Shown: positions 44,876-52,865 of the stretch, piece after piece
How the letters are laid out: every line of letters begins with the position of its first letter
Position numbering within the stretch: the first letter of the stretch is position 1
Source of the DNA: Candidatus Scalindua sp.
GTDB taxonomy: Bacteria; Planctomycetota; Brocadiia; Brocadiales; Scalinduaceae
Direction of reading: 5' to 3'
DNA: 60,923 nucleotides
Assembly: GCA_021777035.1 (NCBI GenBank)
Contig: JAIQZR010000096.1
Span: forward strand, 1-60,923
Notes under the pieces: model-generated
Seen by the model: the letters and a program-made list of their open reading frames with translations, nothing else
The model's database searches: none
Told to the model about the DNA's origin: nothing
Position numbers and translations under genes: made by a program

Positions 44876-45826
44876 ATGGAATACAGGCAACTTGGAAAAA
44901 GTGATTTAAACGTTTCCACTATTGGTTACGGTGCATGGGGAATAGGGGGTGGGCCATTCTGGAAGACAGAAGGAGAAGAAAACTCTATTCGTTCCATTAA
45001 AAAGGCAATTGATCTGGGCATAAACTTTTATGATACTGCTCCGGTGTACGGCTTTGGGTATTCCGAAGAGTTATTAGGTAAGGCCCTGCAATCAAAACGC
45101 AAAGACGTTATAATCGCGACAAAATGCGGAATGGTATGGCAAGAAGAGAAGTTGAAATCTATAGAGAAGAGGGCTACCAGGGGATCCATTATAAAAGAAA
45201 TAGACCTGAGTTTGAAAAGACTACGTACAGATTATATCGACTTATATCAGGTGCACTGGCCGGACGAAAACACTCCTATTGAAGAGACGATGAATGCCCT
45301 CCTACAGGTACAGGAGGAAGGAAAGATTCGATACATAGGAGTGAGTAATTATTCAGTTGATCAAATGAAGGAAAGTCTTAAATATGGCCAGATAGTTTCT
45401 CTTCAACCGATGTACAGTATGCTGGAAAGAGACATAGAGCAAGACAGATTGCCATATTGTATAGATAATAATATAGGCATAATCTGTTACAGCCCACTTG
45501 CATCTGGAGTGTTGACGGGTAAATACGATGAAAACACCAGGTTTAAGGATTGGCGAGGACAGGGCATTCTTGGGAATTTTACTGGAGAGGTATTTGTTTC
45601 TCACATTAAAAAAGTCAAACAAATTACAAAAATTGCGCAGAAATATGATAAGACACTGGCCCAGCTAGCCATTAATTGGTTACTCCATCAACAAGGAGTG
45701 ACTACGGCAATCGTCGGGGTAAAAACCCCTGACCAGGTTGAACAAAATATGGGTGCTGTAGGCTGGGAGATTTCGAATAGTGATTTGGAAGAAATATCAG
45801 ATATTTTAGAAGAAAGGTGTTGCTAA
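44876..45826 (+). CDS. Aldo/keto reductase
   Basis: 316 residues. NAD(P)H-dependent TIM-barrel oxidoreductase. The catalytic tetrad is visible: Asp in NFYDTAPVYGFGYSEELLG (Asp and Tyr), Lys in VIIATKCGM and His in LYQVHWPDENTP. The C-terminal GVKTPDQVEQNMGAVGW is the cofactor-binding loop. It belongs to the general AKR11/YghZ-like group reducing aldehydes or sugars; the substrate cannot be named. A five-codon reading frame with a strong GGAGG ribosome binding site ends nine bases before the ATG, while the gene's own ATG has none, so reinitiation or coupling is possible. Confidence 0.93.
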   Translation: MEYRQLGKSDLNVSTIGYGAWGIGGGPFWKTEGEENSIRSIKKAIDLGINFYDTAPVYGFGYSEELLGKALQSKRKDVIIATKCGMVWQEEKLKSIEKRATRGSIIKEIDLSLKRLRTDYIDLYQVHWPDENTPIEETMNALLQVQEEGKIRYIGVSNYSVDQMKESLKYGQIVSLQPMYSMLERDIEQDRLPYCIDNNIGIICYSPLASGVLTGKYDENTRFKDWRGQGILGNFTGEVFVSHIKKVKQITKIAQKYDKTLAQLAINWLLHQQGVTTAIVGVKTPDQVEQNMGAVGWEISNSDLEEISDILEERCC

Positions 45827-45877
45827 TATTCTGATCATTGAAGATGATATTTTAACTTTTTTTTAAGGAGTAATAAG

Positions 45878-46303
45878 ATGTTTAAGCTAATAAAATTGAG
45901 TAGTATTATGTGCGCTGCTGTAATGTTTACTTTTGCTCTCTCTTTTTCTGTTTTACAGGCATGTGCAGTGATTCCTAAAAAACCATGCTGTGAGGAAGCA
46001 GGTAAATATGACACCTCTGAATATAAGGAAGCCAGGGTGATACAGGTTTCTTGTACTGTTTGCGAAGATGTAGACAAGCATCCGAAGACCAAAGATGTAA
46101 CATTAAATGTTAATGGTATGACATGTGGTGGTTGCGAGAGCAAGGTCAAAAACGTTTTGTCCGCATGTAAAGGTGTCAGTGATGTAAAAGTAAGCCATAA
46201 GGAAGGTAAGGCGGAATTGCATCTGGAGGATGGTAAGGCTAGCGTTGATGATCTCATAAAAGCAGTAAAAAATCTTGGATATAATGTTACTCTTCAAAAT
46301 TAG
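45878..46303 (+). CDS. Exported HMA-domain metal-binding protein (MerP/CopZ-like)
   Basis: 141 residues. A signal peptide ends around VLQAC (a lipobox-like LQAC is possible). An intermediate Cys-rich stretch follows (KKPCCEE, then SCTVCED), then a C-terminal HMA domain (about 72-140) with the metal-binding loop NGMTCGGCESKVKNVL and a betaalphabetabetaalphabeta layout ending GYNVTL. HMA domains carry Cu(I), Zn(II) or Hg(II). No P-type ATPase or mer gene is adjacent, so the metal is open; the extra Cys pairs may enlarge the site or relay metal. AAGGAG with good spacing precedes the ATG. Confidence 0.85.
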   Translation: MFKLIKLSSIMCAAVMFTFALSFSVLQACAVIPKKPCCEEAGKYDTSEYKEARVIQVSCTVCEDVDKHPKTKDVTLNVNGMTCGGCESKVKNVLSACKGVSDVKVSHKEGKAELHLEDGKASVDDLIKAVKNLGYNVTLQN

Positions 46304-46389
46304 TTGACATTCTGTAGTATTCTGTTTTAATTTTTATGTAGTTTCAAAAAACGAACTGATAAGACGGATATTTTAAAGGGGAACTCGAA

Positions 46390-46644
46390 GTGATAGAGAT
46401 TGATTTCGTTGAGTTAAATAAATATAAAATCCTGGAAGATAATGACTACACAAAAGATGAGAGGGATTTCTATATAAGTAAAATAGATAAAAGGGTATTT
46501 AGTTTTGGGCGTATTGAAAATGAGAGTATTGCCTGGTTAGAGCAGGAAGTCAAGCAACCCAATACCTCCGGTGAATGGGAATTCTTTTGTAACGTCTATC
46601 CGAGTGAAGGTCTTCGATCGGACATTATATCTCCGTACTTGTAA
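46390..46644 (+). CDS. Small acidic hypothetical protein
   Basis: 84 residues, starting at GTG with GGGG about nine bases upstream. No family recognised. The protein is soluble, rich in Glu, Asp and Ile, with a central DKRVFSFGRIENESIAWLEQEVKQ and a C-terminal GEWEFFCNVYPSEGLRSDI. There is no signal peptide or membrane segment. Codon use looks like that of its neighbours. It stands between the HMA gene and a convergent glycosyltransferase gene. Confidence 0.5.
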   Translation: MIEIDFVELNKYKILEDNDYTKDERDFYISKIDKRVFSFGRIENESIAWLEQEVKQPNTSGEWEFFCNVYPSEGLRSDIISPYL

Positions 46645-46675
46645 CGTATATATCTAAAAAAGCAAGAAAACAGGT

Positions 46676-47530
46676 TCAGCCTCTCATCAAATACTCCTCT
46701 ATTTTTCGTAAGGCAGAATTCTCTTTGTTTGCTGAGATATGAGTGACATTTTTACCCAAGGCACCCCATTTATTTGGATCTGTCGTTTTATAGAGAGCTA
46801 TTGTTTGTGTACCTACAAACCCTGCAAGGTGACTTACCCCGGAATCATTTCCAATATAAAGCGACGCATGCGATAACAAATCAGCTAACGCTTTTACGTC
46901 TTTTGGGCGCTCTATCCACTCTCCGGCAAAATCTTCTCTGTTCATTTTCTCTTCTTCAACTGGCCCGAAAATAAACCCTACTTTAGGATAACCTGATTGT
47001 CTCAATAAGTTAGCCAAATTTTGATAAAAGAGTGGATTATAATTTTTTTTGAAACTTCCGCTTCCAGGATGAATCAGTGCATATTGTCCTTCCGTTATCC
47101 TGGCATGACAATAATCAGAAAGATCATGAGGAATAGTTATAGTAAAATGTGATTGTATGACTGAACAGTAATATTGTGCCAGGTGTATCTGCTCTTGTGG
47201 AAAGGGTGGTATGCAGGCAACCGGCAATGAAGCCGATCGCCTTAACATATCTACTATTTTCTGTCCGTTTGTCAGCCAAAGAACAGCTCCTTGCGGACAA
47301 CCAATCTCTTCAGGAATACGCCTTCCACAAAAGAAATCAAGCAGCCTTGCTGATTCATTGTCAAGGTAAGTATCTAATAAGCAGAAGCTTATGGCCAGTT
47401 TCATATATTCCGGACGCCCAATGCCAAGGAAGTGATATCCCGGTAATACCTTTCTCAGGCAAAGAATGGCTGGCCAGGTAAGTATAAAGTCACCAAGCGC
47501 ACCACGATGACATATCAGGAAAGTTTTCAT
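46676..47530 (-). CDS. Glycosyltransferase family 9 (heptosyltransferase-like)
   Basis: 284 residues, slightly short for the family (about 330). The N-terminus FLICHRGALGDFILTWPAILCLRKVLP matches the acceptor-binding half of GT9 enzymes, and the C-terminal donor half shows ALIHPGSGSFKKNY and YIGNDSGVSHLAGFVG, the nucleotide-sugar loop. These enzymes add heptoses to lipopolysaccharide core; LpxA in the same window shows that lipid A can be made. The donor sugar is not decidable. It is on the minus strand alone. Confidence 0.9.
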   Translation of the reverse strand: MKTFLICHRGALGDFILTWPAILCLRKVLPGYHFLGIGRPEYMKLAISFCLLDTYLDNESARLLDFFCGRRIPEEIGCPQGAVLWLTNGQKIVDMLRRSASLPVACIPPFPQEQIHLAQYYCSVIQSHFTITIPHDLSDYCHARITEGQYALIHPGSGSFKKNYNPLFYQNLANLLRQSGYPKVGFIFGPVEEEKMNREDFAGEWIERPKDVKALADLLSHASLYIGNDSGVSHLAGFVGTQTIALYKTTDPNKWGALGKNVTHISANKENSALRKIEEYLMRG

Positions 47531-47716
47531 GTTATAGGTGATAAATTGTGTTAAAAAATTTTACTTTGAATAATCCATTTCTTTTTATATAAAAGAGTTA
47601 TATTTTACTTTTATCTAAGGACGGGAACAAACGATAACTCTTTTTTTGTTAGATCATTATAAAGCCCGTTAAATTTATCTTGTAATAAACCATAAAATTA
47701 GAAAGGTGTATTAGAA

Positions 47717-48487
47717 ATGAAAAAATCAGTAACTATTTTGTCTCTTATTTTACTATTTGTAACTATTGCGTTTGTTAATTTGACTTACGCTTCACAATAT
47801 TCTCTGTCGAATGAGGAGACACATTCCAGTCCTCAGGCCGTTTCGCCTCAGGCTATGTCAAAGGATCCACTTGTGGGTACAGTAGCAGAGACTATGAACA
47901 GTGGTGGTTATACTTATATCCTTCTTCAAACTAAGGCAAAAATGTTTTGGGTAGCAATAGCTGAAAGCACAGTCTCTGTTGGAGAGGAAGTGGTTTTGGC
48001 ATCCGGTATGGAAATGATAGAGTTTCATAGCAAGTCTCTGGATCGTACTTTTGATTCAATTATCTTTTCCGAAGGAATGATATCACAGGGAGGGAAAGCT
48101 GCTGCAAAACCCCAGAAAAAGACATACGGCAGTAGTGGCGCCAAACCCTCAGTACAGAAAGAGATAAGTGTTGAAAAAGCAGGTGGAGGTGACGCTTACA
48201 CCGTTGCAGAACTTTTCAAAAAAAGAAAAGAGCTGGACAATAAAGATATAGTCCTTAAGGGAGAGGTTGTCAAGGTTACTGCTCGCATCATGAATAAAAA
48301 CTGGTTGCATATACAGGACGGGACTGGAAGCGCGCAAGACGGAACCAACGATATGGTTGTGACAACAATGGATCTTCCATCTGTTGGAGATACAGTTACC
48401 ATAAAGGGAGTATTGTTCTCTGACAAAGACTTTGGAAGTGGCTACAAATATAATGCAATTGTTGAGTTTGGTCAGGTTTCAAAGTAG
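47717..48487 (+). CDS. Exported protein with NrfJ-like and OB-fold (tRNA_anti-like) modules
   Basis: 256 residues. The signal peptide ends near LTYAS (about residue 26). The first module (about 55-115, GTVAETMNSGGYTYILLQT) resembles NrfJ-type domains found with nitrite reductase and cytochrome genes, a linker rich in Ala, Lys and Gly follows, and the second OB-fold (about 155-255) contains NKDIVLKGEVVKVTARIMNKNWLHIQDGTG. OB-folds of this kind bind oligonucleotides or other ligands; for exported members the role is unclear. A strong bidirectional terminator follows. GAAAGG lies upstream of the ATG. Confidence 0.75.
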   Translation: MKKSVTILSLILLFVTIAFVNLTYASQYSLSNEETHSSPQAVSPQAMSKDPLVGTVAETMNSGGYTYILLQTKAKMFWVAIAESTVSVGEEVVLASGMEMIEFHSKSLDRTFDSIIFSEGMISQGGKAAAKPQKKTYGSSGAKPSVQKEISVEKAGGGDAYTVAELFKKRKELDNKDIVLKGEVVKVTARIMNKNWLHIQDGTGSAQDGTNDMVVTTMDLPSVGDTVTIKGVLFSDKDFGSGYKYNAIVEFGQVSK

Positions 48488-48557
48488 GCCAAATTGGATA
48501 CAGGCCTGCCAGAACAAGATTTTTGGGACGGCAATCTCAGATTTACACTTATTAACT

Positions 48558-48598
48558 AAAAAGGACAGACACCGTTTCAATGTGTCTGTCCTTTTTTT
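48558..48598. terminator. Bidirectional intrinsic terminator
   Basis: Arms AAAAAGGACAGACAC and GTGTCTGTCCTTTTT are perfect 15-bp complements around a 9-base loop, with A-run and T-run on either side. It sits between the convergent OB-fold and lipoprotein genes and can serve both. Confidence 0.9.
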
Positions 48599-48612
48599 AT
48601 TAAATCTTCCGA

Positions 48613-49284
48613 TTAACCCCTGCTTAATGCCCTTGGATCTAAGACCTTGATCTTTACGTTTGATGGAATTGTAAGCTTATCTTCAGGGATAGGGATGTTT
48701 TCTTGAACCTCCGTAGCCTCAGTGAGCACTCCCATTGCAGCGACCTCATGATCCTTCTTCAAAGCAATTCCTTTCCATATCCAGGCCATACTGTAAGGAT
48801 AACCTTTTTTCCACACATCACAGACCTTTCCGAGGATCTCTTCTGTTCCAATCTTCATCGCACCAATTGTCGCGTCCATATTACTGCCGGAATTTCCTTG
48901 CAACGCTTTAAACCCTGCATTATCCATTTTTATGGCTGTCCTGGAGTTAAGGTCTATGTTGTATATCCATTTACCATTTTCTGTTATCAAGGTCATGACA
49001 TTTCTCTCAAGGTCTATGCCCATCATCTTTGTGGTAAATTTTTTGTATATTGCCTCACGTCTTCCCCAGTCGTCAATATAAACGGTTTCAGTTCCATTAT
49101 TCATTCCCGAAACTTTATATTTTATGATTGCAGATTTTAATTCAGGGTAGCGTCTGGATTCTGCAGCAGTTGTCTCTGTCTTTGTTGCGGTTTTTAATCC
49201 TGCAACTGGAGTAACACTTGTACACGATATCGTCATGGTAATAATTGCTAAAAACATAATAAGACATAAAAACACATTTTTCAT
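48613..49284 (-). CDS. Lipoprotein of unknown function
   Basis: 223 residues. A hydrophobic leader ends at lipobox TISC (about Cys21), so it is exported and lipidated. After a Thr-rich linker the sequence alternates beta-prone stretches (SAIIKYKVSGMNNGTETVYIDDWG; LITENGKWIYNIDLNSRTAIKMD), recalling the LolA/DUF4412-like beta-sheet scaffold of lipid- or metal-chelate-handling proteins; this is a weak structural guess. It contains one internal Cys (KVCDVWKKG). It shares a terminator with the convergent OB-fold gene. Confidence 0.6.
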   Translation of the reverse strand: MKNVFLCLIMFLAIITMTISCTSVTPVAGLKTATKTETTAAESRRYPELKSAIIKYKVSGMNNGTETVYIDDWGRREAIYKKFTTKMMGIDLERNVMTLITENGKWIYNIDLNSRTAIKMDNAGFKALQGNSGSNMDATIGAMKIGTEEILGKVCDVWKKGYPYSMAWIWKGIALKKDHEVAAMGVLTEATEVQENIPIPEDKLTIPSNVKIKVLDPRALSRG

Positions 49285-49404
49285 TTTTTCTCCTGTTTCA
49301 ATTTCTTTTATTTCGTGTATTTTACTAAAAAGCAGCCGAAGAATACATCAACTTTAAAGTGTTTTAATTAGTATGGTAAGCATTAAGTTGCTATGGATGG
49401 GTTT

Positions 49405-49842
49405 CTAAGGACATGCAATAAGTGTCATTGTGCCTACTTCGCTACTAGAGCCACCATCCCATGAATATATATTCTGACACGATCCACTAAGTGTAGGCGG
49501 ATTAAGACTTAAAGTCGCACTTAAATTATCTAACCACTGGCCATCACTGTCAGTTCCTTTGCCCACAAGGTTAACCAATAAATTGTTACCAGAAATTTCC
49601 ATATTACCATGTACCGCAGCCTCAGTACCCTCCGTTCCAACCAAAGTGAAATGCCCTCCACTATGAAGGTATAATCCCAGTTTGTAAGTCCATGAATCTG
49701 GAGAAGGTGATGTTATATCAATTCTCCAACATAAATCTCCAAAATAGGTTTCCGCAGACATAACTGGTCTGCCACAGAAACCAAGCAAAAAGAACATTGT
49801 TAATGCCAATGCTACAGTTACTCTATTTTTCAAGCTTTTCAT
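49405..49842 (-). CDS. Exported beta-rich protein, unknown function
   Basis: 145 residues. A signal peptide ends around PVMSAE (about residue 31). The mature part is short, Gly/Ser/Thr-rich and beta-prone (WTYKLGLYLHSGGHFTLVGTE; NLLVNLVGKGTDSDG), with three cysteines (LCWRID, SGSCQN, LIACP) that may form a disulfide. No family recognised; a small lipocalin- or barrel-like fold would fit the pattern. Upstream GGGAGAA precedes the ATG as ribosome binding site. Confidence 0.55.
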   Translation of the reverse strand: MKSLKNRVTVALALTMFFLLGFCGRPVMSAETYFGDLCWRIDITSPSPDSWTYKLGLYLHSGGHFTLVGTEGTEAAVHGNMEISGNNLLVNLVGKGTDSDGQWLDNLSATLSLNPPTLSGSCQNIYSWDGGSSSEVGTMTLIACP

Positions 49843-50465
49843 CAGTAAATTCTCCCGATAAATTATGATACTAACATTAAATTTTTGCTAATAAATTACG
49901 TAAAACACAAAAGCTGAATCTACTGGTCGTTGACTTTGTAGCGTTTTTCAATTATTATCGAAAAGTAAGATTATGGCAGGTAGTATGAGCAAAAAGTATA
50001 TTTGAATGGACAACTTGATTTTGACAAACTGTTACCAACGCACTTGACTACACGTCATTCCTGATGCATAAAGCAGTGAGTACTCAATTCCATTGCCGGG
50101 AACATTACATTATTTGTTTCCATTATGTCAAGCCAATTTTGAAATATCTCTTTTTTTACCGTAGCATCCGGTTAGGTTTTTCATTAAAAAAGTTGTTTAT
50201 AAATATTTTGTAATAATTGACCCTTAATACACACTAAGCTACGTTTCGCTAGTGACGTTACTTGTATTTTTAACTGAAAAGATAGTTATCGGATCAAATC
50301 AAAAAACTATTTTGAGTTATGTACAGTTGAAGCCAAGAGTTGGCTTGTACCAGCCGTGGTTGTTTTATAAAGAATTATTGCTATCATACCGGACAGGTTT
50401 GCAATAGCTACATATTATTTCTTGGTGCATTAGTGGCACTTTTTTAAAAAATTTATACTTGTCAA
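49843..50465. other. Long intergenic region with one MITE-end core
   Basis: 623 bp, AT-rich, no supported gene. The sequence TCCGGTTAGGTTTTT at 50167-50181 is identical to 15 bases of the MITE left end. The rest shows no hairpin or frame worth calling. Confidence 0.45.
50167..50181. repeat. Solitary copy of the MITE-end core sequence
   Basis: TCCGGTTAGGTTTTT matches the left inverted end of the element at 59978-60161. Neighbouring bases diverge, and no partner end is close. Confidence 0.45.
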
Positions 50466-51359
50466 ATGGAAATTCCCAATTCGTGGAGAATACTGGTAAC
50501 AGGGGTTACATCGATACATGGATGGCCTATTTTCAAACAATTACATAAACTGTTGCCGGAAACCAGTCTATACGGTTTAAGGCCGCCTAAATCCAACATT
50601 CCTGAAGCTGATAATGTTTCATCTTTCTGTATTACTGAGCGGAATAAACTGACAATAATCAGAGATGAATTCAAGCCTACTCATGTCGTCCATTGTGCTG
50701 GAGTTTGTGATCTTGATGTGTGTGAGGAGAGACCGGAATGGGCGTATTCATTAAATGTAGAAGGTACAAGGGCTGTGGTAGATGTTTTTGGTAGTGATAT
50801 ACCAGTCCTCTATATGAGTACAGATCTTGTATTCTCCGGTTTCAATACACCCGCAGGTGGATATAGGGAAGATAACAAACCAAATCCGATTAACATTGTA
50901 GGAGAGACCTTTGCATGCGCAGAGACTTATGTTCAGAAATGTAGAGATCATTGTATTATCAGACTTGCTCTGCCACTTGGAGATTCTATTAGCGGTACGA
51001 AAGGCGCGATTGATTGGATAGATAGCAGGTTTAGGAAAAACTTGCCGGTAACGCTATTTTACGATGAATACAGAAGCTGTGTTGATTGTGAAGAAATTGG
51101 CAGAGTAGCGATTGCTGCTCTTACCCTTGGATTGAGAGGTTTATTCCATCTGGGAGGGGACAGGAGATGGAGCCTTTTTGATATTGGTAAGTATGTGCTG
51201 GGCAAGGGATGGTATGCTCCCGGTTTATTAAACGGTATAATGCGTCATCAGGAAAAAAACGGGCCGCCTCGTATTGGCGATGTATCACTTAATTCAAAAA
51301 AAATAAGATGTGCCATTATCCAAAGAAATATTTTTTCTGAATCAGCTAAACTGTCATGA
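50466..51359 (+). CDS. RmlD-like extended SDR protein with degenerate active site
   Basis: 297 residues. The Rossmann start RILVTGVTSIHGWPIF aligns with TGxxGxxG (one Gly replaced by Ser), VLYMSTDLVFSG matches the RmlD substrate Ser/Thr, and NPINIVGETFACAE falls where NxYGxTKxxAE is expected. The catalytic YxxxK is therefore lost (Tyr to Val, Lys to Phe), so ordinary dehydrogenase or reductase chemistry is unlikely; it may bind a nucleotide sugar or act as a regulatory subunit, like MAT2B-type proteins. It neighbours lpxA convergently, so an envelope-sugar role is possible. The ATG was chosen because it gives the usual short lead before the first strand. Confidence 0.75.
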   Translation: MEIPNSWRILVTGVTSIHGWPIFKQLHKLLPETSLYGLRPPKSNIPEADNVSSFCITERNKLTIIRDEFKPTHVVHCAGVCDLDVCEERPEWAYSLNVEGTRAVVDVFGSDIPVLYMSTDLVFSGFNTPAGGYREDNKPNPINIVGETFACAETYVQKCRDHCIIRLALPLGDSISGTKGAIDWIDSRFRKNLPVTLFYDEYRSCVDCEEIGRVAIAALTLGLRGLFHLGGDRRWSLFDIGKYVLGKGWYAPGLLNGIMRHQEKNGPPRIGDVSLNSKKIRCAIIQRNIFSESAKLS

Positions 51360-51444
51360 TAAATAAATAAGACAGTATGCTTATCCATTTAGATTTCCAT
51401 AAATTCACGGTTTACGAGTTATGGGGATTGCAGTATTCATGATT

Positions 51445-52215
51445 CTACATTGAACAGATACCACGTTCAGATTTTTCTATAAAAGCTGAGAACTCGGAAG
51501 CGGGACCTGATGGATAGGCTGATTTAATTTTTTCAAGAGCATGGCTTATATTCAAGCCGGATAGATAAAGCAATTTAAATGCTTCTTTGATTTCCTGCCG
51601 ATCTTTTTTCGATAATGTCGACCTTCGTAATCCGACAGAATTTATACCCATAATCGTATTTCCTTCCAACGGTTTTACCAGGCAGAATGGGGGTATATCT
51701 TTGGAAACACCGCAGCTACCACCCAGCATTGCCAGTCTACCAATTGTTACAAATTGATGTATGACGCAGTTTCCACTAATGAAAACCTGGTCACCCACTT
51801 CTACATAACCGGCCAACAATGCGCCGTTAGCAACGATGACGTTGTTGCCAAGTTTAACATTATGCCCGAAATGCGATAACGCCATCAGAAAGCAATCGTT
51901 TCCTATTTCAGTTACGGAATCGGTCTGAGTTCCACGATTAATCGTTACACATTCACGTATCTGACAATTCGCTCCGATAGTAACAAATGATTTTCCCCCT
52001 TTGAAATTTACGTCTTGAGGTATTCCGCCCAGGACAGCTCCTGCGTGAACGTTGCAGTGTTGTCCTATCGAAGTGTATGGCCTGATACTTACATTAGGGC
52101 CAATGACAGTGCCATTGCCTATAGTCACATCTGTCTCAATGACTGTGAACGGGCCGACATCGACATCGCTTCCCAGTTCAGCACCTGGGTCAATAATAGC
52201 ACTCTTATGTATCAT
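51445..52215 (-). CDS. lpxA: Acyl-ACP--UDP-N-acetylglucosamine O-acyltransferase
   Basis: 256 residues. First step of lipid A synthesis. Left-handed beta-helix hexapeptide repeats run through about residues 1-185 (AIIDPGAELGSDVDVGPFTVI; GTVIGPNVSIRPYTSIG), the catalytic His lies in LMALSHFGHNVKLGN, and HQFVTIGRLAMLGGSCGVSKDIPPF is the LpxA signature before the C-terminal helices. Length is close to E. coli LpxA (262). lpxC, fabZ, lpxD and lpxB are not adjacent here. Together with the GT9 gene it indicates an LPS-type outer membrane. Confidence 0.95.
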   Translation of the reverse strand: MIHKSAIIDPGAELGSDVDVGPFTVIETDVTIGNGTVIGPNVSIRPYTSIGQHCNVHAGAVLGGIPQDVNFKGGKSFVTIGANCQIRECVTINRGTQTDSVTEIGNDCFLMALSHFGHNVKLGNNVIVANGALLAGYVEVGDQVFISGNCVIHQFVTIGRLAMLGGSCGVSKDIPPFCLVKPLEGNTIMGINSVGLRRSTLSKKDRQEIKEAFKLLYLSGLNISHALEKIKSAYPSGPASEFSAFIEKSERGICSM

Positions 52216-52233
52216 TTTATCCCCTTACTTTAT

Positions 52234-52278
52234 AAAAAAAGACACTCTTGCATTTTATCAAAGCAAGAATGCCTTTTT
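52234..52278 (-). terminator. Intrinsic terminator of the His-rich protein gene
   Basis: Read on the minus strand, GGCATTCTTGC pairs with GCAAGAGTGTC over 11 positions (two G-U) and is followed by seven Ts. It lies 27 bp past the stop of the gene at 52305-52625 and just upstream of lpxA. Confidence 0.85.
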
Positions 52279-52304
52279 GTTTTTGTTATTATTACAAATT
52301 TGTT

Positions 52305-52625
52305 TTAGTGATCGTGGCCTTTATGCTCATCATGACCCTCATGTTTGTCATGGTCATCGTGCTCGTGGTGACCCTTGTCTTCATGATGCGATCCGTCGTG
52401 ATGTGTATTTGCGTACTTAGTGGCACAACTCGGGCAGCAGAAAGTCTGATGCTCACCGTCATGCTCAACGGTTATCGCACCGACATGACCGTCGTTTGAT
52501 TCTCCACATTGTGCACAGTTACCGGCATCGTGGTCATTGGCAAAGGTAGTTATGCTACCTGTACAAAATGCAATCATCAAACAAGCAAAGACAACAACTA
52601 CAGTAAGGTTCGTAATTCGTTTCAT
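52305..52625 (-). CDS. Exported Cys- and His-rich metal-binding protein
   Basis: 106 residues. The signal peptide ends near TTFAND (about residue 30). A four-Cys module follows (CAQCG, then TFCCPSCATKY), similar to TRASH/YHS-type treble-clef metal sites, with an intervening EHDGEHQ. The last 35 residues are a run of His, Asp, Glu, Lys and Gly (HHDGSHHEDKGHHEHDD..., ending KGHDH), with about 15 His. Such tails bind Ni, Zn, Cu or Co in periplasmic chaperones. No metal transporter is adjacent. Strong terminator downstream. Family not identified. Confidence 0.75.
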   Translation of the reverse strand: MKRITNLTVVVVFACLMIAFCTGSITTFANDHDAGNCAQCGESNDGHVGAITVEHDGEHQTFCCPSCATKYANTHHDGSHHEDKGHHEHDDHDKHEGHDEHKGHDH

Positions 52626-52865
52626 GTTTTGATCCTCTCAAAAAATATCAATTTCAAATAAACCGGTTAATCCCTGAATTTTAGTATTTTAACTGTTAAA
52701 GTCAATAGAAAACAAGGGATCGAAAAGAAGCAACTTTACATTTTGTTTTGAACAAATTTAAATCAGACAAAGATGGCTTGAAGAAGAGAAGTGAGAATGC
52801 AAAGTGGATTTATTTAAGCCATAAATCACGAGGATTACCGTTTTAGACAGGATATTAGAGAAATA

